A DNA stretch of 64,000 nt, from positions 62,001 through 126,000 of the forward strand of contig CALHBJ010000003.1 of the NCBI GenBank assembly GCA_937930845.1, in the 5' to 3' direction. The stretch comes from an uncultured Rhizobiaceae group bacterium. GTDB taxonomy: Bacteria; Pseudomonadota; Alphaproteobacteria; Rhizobiales; Rhizobiaceae. The position numbers and the translations under genes are program-made. Positions within the stretch are counted from its first letter, which is position 1; every line of letters begins with the position of its first letter. Shown here one piece after another: positions 47,276 through 58,200 of this stretch. Below the pieces are notes generated by a model. It made no database searches. It was not told the DNA's origin and was given only the letters and a program-made list of their open reading frames with translations.

Positions 47276-48031
47276 TTATTGTTCCAACGCCCAGCGCACG
47301 TTCACCATGACGGAATAGCTGTTTTCGCCCGCTGCCACGGGCACTGCCACGGCATCTGCTGCTTCAAATTTGGCAGCACGGGCCAACCCTCTGGGTCTGG
47401 GCGTGCCGCGGTTCTGCTCGGTTATCTGTAGAACCCGGCCCAGGCTGGTGCCTGCGGTCTGCGACAATAGTTGGGCTTTGGCGATGGCATCTTCCATGGC
47501 CTTGCGGCGGGCATCTTCAATTACTTTGGACGTGTCGCTATTGGTGAATGTGATGTGGCCACCGCTGTTGACGCCCAGCGTTACGGAACGGTCGAGAATG
47601 GCCCCCACATTGTCGAGATTGCGAATGCGCACTGTCAAAGCATTGCTGACAATATATCCCGTGATGCGAGGTGGCTTTTGGCGGCCATCTTTTTCCCGTG
47701 GCGGATAATAATAGCGCGGCTGAATACTGAAATTTGATGTTTGCAAATCCCGGTCTTCAATACCGGCTTCCTTGAGCGAAGCGAGCACGGCGCCGGTTGC
47801 CTTGGTATTGGCGTCCAGGGCCTCGCGCGCAGTATCGGCTTCGCGAACAACCTGCAGATTGATAACGGCCATGTCTGGCGCGATGGTGGATGTGCCCGTG
47901 CCCGTGACCGCGATAAATGGTCTGGGCTCAGACGCCTGCTGCGCCAGTGCGGGGGCTGATGTGAAGGTATTTAGGGAGGCTGCCAACAGGAAAGTGGAAA
48001 AAGTGGCGGCGCGAGTTCTGGAAATAATCAA
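47276..48031 (-). CDS. SIMPL-domain (DUF541) periplasmic protein
   Basis: A 251-residue protein with signal peptide (FSTFLLAASLNTFTSAPALAQ, cleavage near residue 31) and a SIMPL domain: FIAVTGTGTSTIAPDMAVINLQV, LKEAGIEDRDLQTSNFSIQPRY, ITGYIVSNALTVRIRNLDNVGAILD and ARRKAMEDAIAKAQLLSQTAGTSLG. Members form periplasmic or outer-membrane-associated oligomers with roles in stress or signalling. TTG 48031 is preferred because AAGGA lies 7 bases upstream and no good ATG is present; an ATG-initiated frame would be too long. Confidence 0.85.
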   Translation of the reverse strand: MIISRTRAATFSTFLLAASLNTFTSAPALAQQASEPRPFIAVTGTGTSTIAPDMAVINLQVVREADTAREALDANTKATGAVLASLKEAGIEDRDLQTSNFSIQPRYYYPPREKDGRQKPPRITGYIVSNALTVRIRNLDNVGAILDRSVTLGVNSGGHITFTNSDTSKVIEDARRKAMEDAIAKAQLLSQTAGTSLGRVLQITEQNRGTPRPRGLARAAKFEAADAVAVPVAAGENSYSVMVNVRWALEQ

Positions 48032-48226
48032 AGTAACGTCCTTGTTTGCTTGGGCAATCGTAGCATGAAGAGCGTGTTGGCGCACAAGCAAGGAGAAATT
48101 ACGGCGCGTAAATAGTCAATTCACCAGGTTGATTGTTTATCGACCCCTGAAGACAGCAAAATTGTCACCCTGGAGCGCATTAGTGTGCTTGTTGCCGTGG
48201 CGGTTTTACGATAGCTGATACGCGAC

Positions 48227-48302
48227 GGGTCTGTAGCTCAACGGTTAGAGCCAGCGGCTCATAACCGCTTGGTTGGGGGTTCGAATCCCTCCAGACCCAC
48301 CA
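48227..48302 (+). tRNA. tRNA with CAU anticodon (Ile2 or elongator Met)
   Basis: Complete 76-base cloverleaf with encoded CCA: acceptor GGGTCTG / CAGACCC, anticodon arm AGCGG-CTCATAA-CCGCT, T arm with TTCGAAT and discriminator A. The anticodon is CAU. The short D loop and the CCGCT-TGGTT junction resemble tRNA-Ile2 (lysidine-modified by TilS); elongator Met is not excluded. It is not initiator tRNA, since the three G-C pairs at the base of the anticodon stem are absent. Confidence 0.95.
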
Positions 48303-48756
48303 AAGTTCACTTCGTGTCCGAATTGGCTGCCTGAATTTGCAGATTGATCACGCCTTTCGCGTGGATCAGCCGGGCAATCCGACTGGCTCGAATTCGCGTG
48401 CGACCTCCCAATTTTGTTTTTCAAATGATTGCATTGAGGCGAAACGCCTGTTGCAGATCACCATGGCATTACGGGGGCAAAAAAGGCCCTTAGATGGCGC
48501 AATTGTGGAGGGGTTAGTATTTATCAATTCGCGCTGAAGTAATAATATATTCTTCCCTTAGGTAAATTCATAAAAATTGTATATTTCATCGCTTTTTGAG
48601 TCTTTTCAGCTCTAAGTTGTCTTTTTTGTTGTAATTTGATCACATATGACTCCAAAATTAACCCATTATTCATTTTTGCGGGACTCTTGGCCTTTCAACG
48701 ACTAATCAATACATGAGGAATTCTAAGCGCTATTTTACGTAACGTCAGGTTGGGTC
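48303..48756. other. AT-rich intergenic region upstream of the autotransporter
   Basis: No gene is accepted. The stretch becomes AT-rich after about 48540, a base shift like that often seen upstream of acquired surface-protein genes. No integrase or repeat of the tRNA 3' end is visible, so tRNA-targeted insertion is not supported. Confidence 0.4.
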
Positions 48757-51700
48757 ATGTTCACTTCTAATATTGTTAAGGATTCGGTGCGTTCCGGATC
48801 GCTTAAAGTCATCGCCGCGGTGTTAATGACATCTGCTTCCAGTTTTGTTCCGTTCAGCATTGGGGGCACGGTGATTGGTCAGGCATTGGCCATTTGCGCA
48901 CCCGCCGGTGACGGTACCGCGCAGATCATTGTCTGTGATACCAGTATTCCAGGAGCATTTTCGGCACTGGGCGGGGCTGATTCCGTGACCGTAAATGCAG
49001 GCGTGTTTGGTTCCAATATCAGCGGCGGCGCGGGCGGCGACACCATGACATTGAATACGGGCGCGGACATCAATGCCAATTTGAACGGCAATGGCGGAAG
49101 CGACATTTTCCTGCTCAATGGTGGTCAGGTACAAAACGTTGTTGGCGGCCTCGAAGCAGACACGTTCAATCTCAACGGCTCGGATGTTGTTATCAACATT
49201 GCAGGCGGAGATGGCGCAGATATCTTCAACCTCACATCCGGCTCGGTTGGAAATGCGGTCAATGGCGGTGAAGGGAATGACGTTTTTAATGTGCTTGGAA
49301 ACGTTGCAACCACGCTGAACGGCGGCGACAATGCCGATACTTTTAACGTTACTACTGGCACTGTGTCGAGCATTAACAGTGATGATGGCCAGGATAATGT
49401 CATTGTTTCGGCGGCGGGAACTGTCACTGGCGATATAGATGGCGGTGATGGCATCGACACATTCACGGTGAACGGCCTCGTTGGTGGCGACATCATTGGT
49501 GGCAATGGGGTCGATACATTTAACATCAATGGTGGTATTATAGGTGCCCTTTTGGGTGGTTCTTCTGCCGACATATTTAATCTGGATGGCGGTACAGTGG
49601 CGAGCGCATCGGGCGGCATTGGTGCCGATACATTCAATCTGGATGGATCGACCATTTCCGGCGACCTGGATGGCAATGGCGGAGCTGATATCTTTAACCT
49701 GACGAGTGGCTTTGTGACAGGTGACGTTCTTGGCGGCGCTACCGGTGATACGATTACACTGCAAGGTGCGACGATTGGTGGTCTTATCGATGGTGGCGGC
49801 GGCGGCGATGAGATTACCGTGACAAGCGGCATGGCCCTTGGCGGAATATTTGGCGGTGCCGGAGCGGACACATTCAACCTGGACGGCGGCACCATCTTAA
49901 ATGTTCGTGGTGGTATTGCCGACGATGAATTCAACCTTGATGGTGCCACGATCACGCAAGACCTCATAGGCAATGGCGGGGCAGATACGTTCAACCTCAG
50001 ATCGGGCCTGGTCAGCGGCGAGGTTCAGGGTGGCGATGAAGCCGATGAGATCAACATTATTGGTGCGACTGTCTCAGGCGGGGTATTTGGCGACAATGGT
50101 GCCGATACGATTGTGATGTCTGGTGGAACGGTTGGAACCGGCATATTTGGCGGAATTGGTACGGATGATATTGATGTCAATGCGGGTATCGTGTCCGGCG
50201 AAATAAATGGGGGCGCAGGCATTGATACGCTGGATGTGTTGGCTGCGGCCAATGTGACGGGTGTGACCACTTTCAACGGGGGTGCTGGAAACGACGTGGC
50301 AACATTTGTCGGTCAGAATCTCCAAGACAAGGTTTTTACAAGCTGGGATATCGTAAATATTACTGCTGTAACTATCCTCGATTTGGACGGTACGCCTACG
50401 ATCGACACATTGAACGTAAATCAATCCGCATTGACGCAAGCCGATGGGGCTTTGACGATCGACCCGGAAAATGCGGCGTTCAGTATTGTGAATCTCACGA
50501 ACGGCACTATTGAAATGCGGGATTTGGCCGCCAATGACAGCATCACAGTTGGCAATCTTAACCTGGATACCAATTCCAGTGTTGCTGTGGATTTTGATGC
50601 TGCGTCAGAAACGGCTGATCGGGTGATTGGAACGAATTCAGTCACGCCAACCGGCAGCCCCAACATCGCCTTGCAGGTGTTTAACGGTACGCCCACATCG
50701 CTGACGGGTTCTGTGGGTATTATCAACGAAGGGGTCGCAAATGATGGTGTTGCGCCTGCCGTGGGCGATACGTTGGTGCCTTCGGCAATCTACAATGTGT
50801 TGGGGCTTCCGGTGGATCCGGCCCGTGAATTTGCAATTGTAAATGTTGGCAATGAGGCGTTCCTGCAATGGACAACGCCGATCAACGAACTCACGCTTGG
50901 GCCGAATGTGCTGGCGTCTTACGCCAATGGTCAGGAGATTTCGGGCCTGATCAATTCGGCAGCAGAACTGGTTGGCAACAAGCCGGGCAGCCATTGTTAT
51001 GGCAAAGGCGGACGTCTTTGGGCCCAAGGTCTTTATGGCAACAATGAATTGGATGCGACTGATGGGTTTTCAGGCGTAGACGCGATGTCTGGTGGTTTCC
51101 TGATTGGTGTGGACGCCGGATTTGGAGACGATGAATGCGGCACCAAGAGGTTCGGCGGTTTCGCATTTTACAACACGTCCGAAATCGACATTAATGACGG
51201 CTTCGATTCGGACGCTTCATCAGACACCTATGGCGGTGGCCTTTATGGCAGCGTGAAATTGGGTGATGTGGGTTTCTCGGTTCTGGGTCTCGTTTCAAAA
51301 ACGGAAACCGATTTGTTGAATGGTGTTCTTCTCGGTGCAGAATCCGATTTTGATACCTATAGTTTCGGCGGTCAGATTGAAGCGAACTACTCGCCCAAAG
51401 TTGGCGAGAACACATGGCTCGACTTCCGTGTCTATGGCCGCGCGGTTGAGGGCGAAGTGCAAGATTATACCGACAGTTTCGGTCTTGAATTCGACGATTC
51501 CCGCAACCGGACCTCACGGGTGGGTGCCACTGCCGGTTTTGTCTATGATGGCAAAACCTCTGGTGGCAATGGTGTGAATTTCTTCGCCAATGCAGGTGTC
51601 GCTTTTGGAAATTCCAATAATACATCGACCACCAGCGGATTTGACATCACGCAGGATTTCTCTGAAACCCTTGGCACTGTCGATGCCGGTGTGTCGTTCA

Positions 51701-51804
51701 ATGTGAGCGAAAGAACCAAGCTGTTTGCCCAAGGTTCCGGCGAATGGGGCGAGAATACGCGCAGCTATTCTGGTCGTGTGGGCCTGAAGATTTCGCTGAA
51801 CTAG
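48757..51804 (+). CDS. Type Va autotransporter with Gly-Asp-rich beta-repeat passenger
   Basis: A 1015-residue protein. N-terminal signal region (about 1-45, ending GTVIGQALA). A passenger of about 22 units of roughly 20 residues (about 80-525), each built on GG-x-x-A-D-x-F-N-L followed by a short hydrophobic strand (GGDGADIFNLTSGSV, GGNGVDTFNINGGII), consistent with a calcium-binding beta-roll or beta-helix. A linker of about 220 residues follows. The C-terminal outer-membrane beta-barrel (about 746-1015) starts near CYGKGGRLWAQGLYG and ends RSYSGRVGLKISLN. It would export its own passenger to the cell surface. The ATG has a weak ribosome binding site. Confidence 0.9.
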   Translation: MFTSNIVKDSVRSGSLKVIAAVLMTSASSFVPFSIGGTVIGQALAICAPAGDGTAQIIVCDTSIPGAFSALGGADSVTVNAGVFGSNISGGAGGDTMTLNTGADINANLNGNGGSDIFLLNGGQVQNVVGGLEADTFNLNGSDVVINIAGGDGADIFNLTSGSVGNAVNGGEGNDVFNVLGNVATTLNGGDNADTFNVTTGTVSSINSDDGQDNVIVSAAGTVTGDIDGGDGIDTFTVNGLVGGDIIGGNGVDTFNINGGIIGALLGGSSADIFNLDGGTVASASGGIGADTFNLDGSTISGDLDGNGGADIFNLTSGFVTGDVLGGATGDTITLQGATIGGLIDGGGGGDEITVTSGMALGGIFGGAGADTFNLDGGTILNVRGGIADDEFNLDGATITQDLIGNGGADTFNLRSGLVSGEVQGGDEADEINIIGATVSGGVFGDNGADTIVMSGGTVGTGIFGGIGTDDIDVNAGIVSGEINGGAGIDTLDVLAAANVTGVTTFNGGAGNDVATFVGQNLQDKVFTSWDIVNITAVTILDLDGTPTIDTLNVNQSALTQADGALTIDPENAAFSIVNLTNGTIEMRDLAANDSITVGNLNLDTNSSVAVDFDAASETADRVIGTNSVTPTGSPNIALQVFNGTPTSLTGSVGIINEGVANDGVAPAVGDTLVPSAIYNVLGLPVDPAREFAIVNVGNEAFLQWTTPINELTLGPNVLASYANGQEISGLINSAAELVGNKPGSHCYGKGGRLWAQGLYGNNELDATDGFSGVDAMSGGFLIGVDAGFGDDECGTKRFGGFAFYNTSEIDINDGFDSDASSDTYGGGLYGSVKLGDVGFSVLGLVSKTETDLLNGVLLGAESDFDTYSFGGQIEANYSPKVGENTWLDFRVYGRAVEGEVQDYTDSFGLEFDDSRNRTSRVGATAGFVYDGKTSGGNGVNFFANAGVAFGNSNNTSTTSGFDITQDFSETLGTVDAGVSFNVSERTKLFAQGSGEWGENTRSYSGRVGLKISLN
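49018..50330 (+). repeat. About 22 degenerate coding repeats of about 60 bp
   Basis: In-frame units encoding GG-x-(A/G)-x-D-x-(F/I)-x-(L/V) every about 20 residues in the autotransporter passenger. My count of 22 is by eye. Identity between units is high in protein, lower in DNA, which suggests old amplification. Confidence 0.75.
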
Positions 51805-51857
51805 AATACGAATTCACCTGTTGCCCTGAGAGCGGCAATGGGCGTGAAAACAATTGC

Positions 51858-51890
51858 AGCCGGTCCCCGCGATGGGGGCCGGCTGTTTTA
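51858..51890 (+). terminator. Intrinsic terminator of the autotransporter gene
   Basis: A 12-bp stem CAGCCGGTCCCC / GGGGGCCGGCTG with one G-T pair, followed by TTTTATTG, about 54 bases after the stop. Confidence 0.85.
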
Positions 51891-52178
51891 TTGTTTTTGG
51901 TCCAATGTAGATATTCATACGCGGGCAATTTTGGCGGTAACAGCTTCAGTCTGGCATGGGATGAATTCATCTTAGCGCCGGGAACTTGGCTGCTTCACGG
52001 TCGCGAATCGGTTGCAATTGTCCACCAAAGTGAATGTCTGGAACCGGGTCAGGCATAGTGACGGATACTCGCGTGACCGGTCTAGCCTATTGAATTAAAG
52101 CATTATTGTTGTTTTTTGCCGCGCGTTTGGCGCGAATTGTGGTGTTTACACTCCATTAAGATTGCACTAATAGGTTGT

Positions 52179-52196
52179 ATTGCAAATATATGCAAT
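52179..52196. promoter_or_regulatory. Inverted repeat in front of the adhesin start
   Basis: ATTGCA (52179-52184), six bases, TGCAAT (52191-52196): perfect arms ending 12 bases before the adhesin ATG, overlapping where a ribosome binding site would lie. It may be an operator or an mRNA hairpin limiting translation. Confidence 0.35.
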
Positions 52197-52208
52197 CAAG
52201 AGTGCTCC

Positions 52209-55200
52209 ATGTCTCACAAGAAAACCTCCATTGTTGATGCTGCTCTGCTTGGACAGGTTACTTCCGTTTCAGACCTCCAGTCTCTGGAACCCAGAATCCT
52301 GCTTGATGCGGCCGGTTATGCAACCGCAACAGATGTTGTTGATCAGATGCAGGAGGATGTATCCAATCACGCGGTACAGGAAGCGATATCCGGCAATGCG
52401 GCAGCCCCCTGGGCGGCGGACAGGACATTATCTGAACAGGCGCTGTATGCGGGCGTGGATGACGGCGGGCAGGCGCGGGAAATCGCTTTCATCGATTCTG
52501 CGGTGGAGGATTATGAGGCGCTTGTGGCGTCATTTGACGATTCCGTGGAAATCATTGTCCTTGATGGGGACCGGGATGGTGTTGAACAGATTGCCGAAGT
52601 TCTGGCCGAACGCAGCAATGTCGAAGCCCTTCATATTGTCTCCCATGGCCGCTCCGGCACGCTGGATCTGGGAACTGCGAAACTGACCGAAGCCTCCATG
52701 AATGGCCGTCATGGGGATGAGATGGCGATTATTCGGGACGCTCTTTCGGCTGACGCGGATATTTTGATCTACGGTTGTGATTTTGGTGCCCATGCCCGAG
52801 GTGTGTCTGCAGTTCAGGCCCTGGCCGAGCTGACTTCAGCCGATGTTGCCGCCTCCAATGATTTGACGGGTGCTGCACATCTTGGCGGTGACTGGGATCT
52901 TGAAGTTGTGTCGGGTGCTGTGGAAACGCGCCACGTGGAGGCGCGCAATTTTGATGGAACACTGGCAACAACTGTCATTAATGCCGCCGGTGGATCGCAA
53001 ACGGACGGGTCTGATGGCCTGTCAATTTACGTGGTGGCAAACGGCCAGTTGCAGGTTGAATTTAAAGGGGCAAATCAGGTTTATGAACCTTCTGTAACTG
53101 ATGACAGCGCGCACCTTTTCAATGGTGTTTATTTGGCTGTGGGCAATACTGTAACCGGCGGCTTTACAGATTCTGCCCTCACAGGACCCTATTCAGGCCC
53201 TGCAAATGGGCCGGGTATTGCGATAACGGATCAGGTATTTGTCGAGGCTGGCCAAACCGTCACGGGCAGCGGCAGCGGTACAGACCCAATTATTGTTACC
53301 ACGACATTGTTCTATGATGCCGGTGGTGCAACCGGCGTTTACAATCCGGCCACGGATTTTCAGGTTGAAATTACCACCTCCTATGTGGTGCCCAATCCCT
53401 ATTTCACTCAAAGCGTGACCATTACGCCACCGGCGGGAAATACCGACCCGGTGAAATTCTATCATGCGCTTGATACATTCTTGAATATCAATGTGCCGGC
53501 CGGCTCCAACCCGGATGCCGGGCCGGGCTTTACGCTGGATCAGGCTCCGGGCAATCCGTCAGTCGTGGGTGTTGCACGCGATGCTGACAATGATGGCACA
53601 ATCGACTCGTTTACCGCCTTTGCTGAAGAGCAGGGCGGTGAAGAATTCGATCAATATTACACGGCGGTCTATAATGGGCCGGGGCTTTATGCCAATGGCA
53701 TCAATAATGGCGGGGATATTGTCAACACGGTTGATCCAAACCCGGCCACGGATAATGGCCTGGGCATTCAATTCAATCTGGATGATCCCGGTACGGCACA
53801 GACTTTCACGTATCATGTGGCGTTTCGTGGCGAAGCGACAATAGACCTCGATGCGGATGATTCATCAGGCGTGGTGGGAAGTGGTTATTCCACAACCTAC
53901 GAATTGGGGCAGCCTGATCCGGTGCGTATCGTCGACACAGATGTGGCCATCCAGAATGTGGTTGGCGATATTCAGGAAGTGCGCATTGCTCTGACCAACC
54001 CGCAAACGGGCGACCAGCTCACCGTAAATACTGCCGGTTTACCAGCCAATGTGAGCGTGCAATCGCAGACTGCCACGGAGATTATTCTGGAAGCATCAGG
54101 CGGATTCGCGCTGGCTGAAAGCACCTTTGATGCGGCTTTGTTGGAGGTTGGTTTCCAGACAAGCAGCACGTCTCTTGCACAACGCAATTTCGACTTCGCT
54201 ATTACCAATGAATTGGGTGAAGAGGGCAGGGCGAGTGCAGGTTCAATCGCCGTTGTTTTGTTGGACAATGATGGCGATGGCATCAACGATTATGATGATG
54301 TTGATGATGACAATGACGGTGTCTTGGATGTCACGGAAGGTTTTGTGGCTGACGGCACCGGCGGTGCATTTGTATTCTACGGTTATTTTGGTGTGGTGGG
54401 CCAGTTCGGTGCTGGTCCCTATGACGTTAGTTTTGATGTGGATGGTCAAACCGAAACAGCCACCGTTGCCGATCTGAACGAGTTCGTGCAATTCCTAAAC
54501 GATGTTGACCCAGATGGTCTGAATTGGACGGCAGACCCAACGGTTTCTGCAGTTCGTCGCGATTCCATCCCTACGAGTGATTTTGTTCAGTCATTTGCTG
54601 ATCTTGATGCAATTTTTGATAACATCACGGTGATTCATACTGGTTCTGGCGCGACTGCGGGCCTGGCGCCAAATTTCACTGGCGAAGTTCTGTCCGAACA
54701 GTCGCGGGATTCCGACCAGGATGGGATTGCCGATCATCACGACATTGATTCTGACAATGATGGCATTGTGGACATTATCGAAGCCCAGGCCACGGATTCC
54801 TATATTGCGCCATCGGGCACCGGCACCGGCATTACCGATATCAACCAGGATGGATTGGACGATAGTTTTGATTCCCGCAGCACCACCAATGGTGGCGCTG
54901 GTCTGACCGTGGGTTCCACGGCTGCAACGAGCGCCGAGGCGATCATTGTGCCCGTCAACACGGATGGTGTGATCCCAACGGGCGTCACCGCCATCAGTGA
55001 TGATGTGGCTGACTATCTGGATTCCGATTCCGATGGGGATGGGGTTGATGATGGTGCTGAAAACGGACTTGCCGCCGGAATTCAAACGGGGCTTTCCACC
55101 AGTGCAACGGATGCGGATGGGGATGGCCTGTTTGACGTGTTCGAAAATGCCATAGATGGCAATGCCTCAGACGGATTTGTTTCCAATGAAGGCGTGACGG

Positions 55201-58200
55201 ATCCGCTCATCGCTGCTGCAAGTCAAAATGGATATTTGCCAGACGGTGGTGATGCCGTGGCCGGTTCGATTGTGCCAATGGTTGCCGATCTCGATTTCCG
55301 GGATGCCGTGTTTGACAACACTCCGCCCACATCCACCGGCGGAACTGTGACGGTTTCAGAAGACCAATCCTATTCTTTCAGTCTGGCTGATTTCAATTTT
55401 GCTGACGTGGATGGTCATCAACTGGCATCCATTCGTATCGACACATTGCCTGCAAACGGAGTTCTGCTCCTTGATGGCATGGCGGTAACAGCACTTGACG
55501 TTGTTGATGCCGGCGATATCGACGATCTGGCATTTACACCCGCTACGAACCAAAGCGGTGTTGGATATGCCAGCTTCACTTTCTCGGTGAATGACGGCAT
55601 CGATTTTGCCACCGCTCCTGCCACATTGACGGTTGATGTAACGCCTGAAAACGATGCGCCTGTGCCGGTGATTTCGGGAACGAGCGGTACGGTCCTAACA
55701 TCGACGGATGACGGCATTGCGGCCCCATTGCTGGTTCTTTCCAGCGCTGATTTTGCCAACCCTCCTGGATTTGCGGTCGCAGACCTGCTCACAGAACTGG
55801 GCATCACGGATATTGAGCAATCGTCCTTTGGCATCGGCATTATTTTTGCCGATGAAAGCCAGGGCGTGTGGCAATACCAGCGCCCAGATCTTGGCCAGAC
55901 AGGATGGACTAATTTCGAGGCAGGGATTGACCCCAACAATGATAACCCGCTTGGGGTCGGTCCCAATCAGGCATTGCTGATGGACGGCAGTGCGCTGCTG
56001 CGGTTTTTGCCCGATGTGACTTTCTCAGGTCGCACCCAGCTCGAATTTAGAGTTTGGGACGGCAGTTTTGGAACTGCGTCCAACCCACCATCATTGATTG
56101 CAGACGATAGCGGTGGTGTGGCGCCGTTGGATTCATCTTCGCTTTCTGCTGCCAGCTTTATTTCCGGTGTTATCATCGGTGACCGGGATGGCGATGGTGT
56201 GGATGATATTGCCGATCTTGATGACGACAATGACGGCATTTTGGATACGGTGGAAAATGCCGGGACGGGAGCCGCTAACGAACCCAAGGTTGTGGTCGGT
56301 TCAAATCTGTATCAGAGCTTTGATCGCGGGACATTTGGATTTGGGTCGGGTGCCGCTGATGAATCACCGGCAAGCGACCCCTATGCAGGTGTTATCAGTG
56401 GTGGAACATATGACCAGTTCGACCCATCGGTTGGTTCTGGTGTTATTGGTGGCATTGATTACGGGGAATACACCTATATTTCCAATCAGCAGACCCCGCG
56501 TTTTTCAGCCCACGCTGGCCCGGCAATTGACCCGGTGTATGGTGAGACAGGGCGTTTTTTCCTGTCTGATCCCAACACCGATACACCAACTCTGAATGAT
56601 ACAATCGCGGACCTTATCCCTGGTGAAACTTATCAATATTCATTCTGGGCGGCCACGCCTGATGCCAATTCAAACCAGAACAATATTGATGTTATCGTTG
56701 ATGGGGTGCTGGCTTATTCGACGGGCAACCTTCCCACCAGCGTTGGGTCGGTAAACTGGCAACAATATAGTTTCACCTTTGTCGCTCCGGCTTCCGGTCA
56801 GGTGACTGTGGCCTTGAATTCGACGGAGACGGGCCGCAACGGCAACGACTTCTATCTGGACAACATCGAGCTACATCTGTGCGCTGCCGATACGGATGGG
56901 GACGGCATAGCTAACAGTCTTGATCTTGATTCCGATAATGACGGTATTTCTGATTTGGAGGAAAGCGGCAACGCCGCCGGGCTTGCATTTGATTTGAATA
57001 ATGATGGCACCGTTTCGCGCGATGAAGGCGGAGCAACCGGGGCTGATGAAGCGGGAGACGCTGACGGAGACGGGCTGCTTGATGTGTTTGATGCCGATGA
57101 TATTGATATTTCGGCCTCTGCTTCCCAGGGCACAGCACCGCGTGAAACAGTCGACGGTGATACGATAGCCGACTATCTGGATCTGGATTCAGACGGGGAC
57201 GGGATTGCCGATACGATTGAAGCGCGACCGGCTGCCGGTTTTGACGCAGGCGATCTGGATGCCACGGACAATGATGCCGATGGCGATGGGGTGCTCGATA
57301 TTTTTGACCCCAATGATGGCGACGGAGACATGGCCGTATTTGGCGGGTTGTTTGTAACGCCCATCAATACAGACACCGTAATCAACAACAATGCCGATGC
57401 CATTCCCGACTATCTGGATACGGATTCCGATGGGGACGGTTTTATTGATAGTGATGAAAGTGGTTTGACCCCCGGTGCTGATGTGAACGGTGACGGGATT
57501 GGGGACGGCACGGGTGTGAGCTATGCCAATCCCGATGGACTGGGGGCCGGTGAGGGCCTTGCAGACCTGTTGGACAACGAGGTGGGAGACACGTCCGTGT
57601 TGGCCTATCGCGAGTTGGACAATGATCCGTTGATCGACCTCAACAGCGCCGCCACAGCAACCGATACAAATACAGATTTCTCGGTGCTCTATACAGAAGG
57701 TGCAGCCCTGACCCCGATCACCAATACGGCCGATGCGTCTGATCTTGGTGATGCGGACCTGGCGTCGTTGACCATTGTTGCCACACCGTCGGCGGTTGTT
57801 GATGGCGATAGCGAAATTGTGTCGATTGGTAGTGTGGAATTCCCCCTCAATACGACACTTGCCACGCCGACCACGATAACGCTGGGCTCAGGTGCGCAAG
57901 TCGATGTGGCCTATAACGCCACGACTGGTGCATTTGTCATTACTGAAACAGCCGGTGGTGACGGTGTGATTACCCAGTCTGATATGGATGCCCTTATTCA
58001 AAGTGTTTCCTATCGCCATGCATCGGTTGCGCCCACGGAAGGCAACCGCACATTTGTGTTCACCCTTGAAGATGTGGGTGGCAATACAAGTGAAGATGCC
58101 ACCTCAACGGTCACAGTTCAGGCCGTGTTGACCCCGCCGATTATCATTCCTGATCCAGATGGGAATAATTCTGTTGGTGGAAAATATGTGGGAACCTTTA

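Noticed and set aside
48337-48537. 66-codon frame after the tRNA, considered as an integrase remnant
   Set aside because: No integrase motif or ribosome binding site, and no repeated tRNA end was seen.
48823-49994. Two long minus-strand frames opposite the autotransporter passenger
   Set aside because: They arise from the repetitive codon pattern of the passenger and encode low-complexity sequence only.
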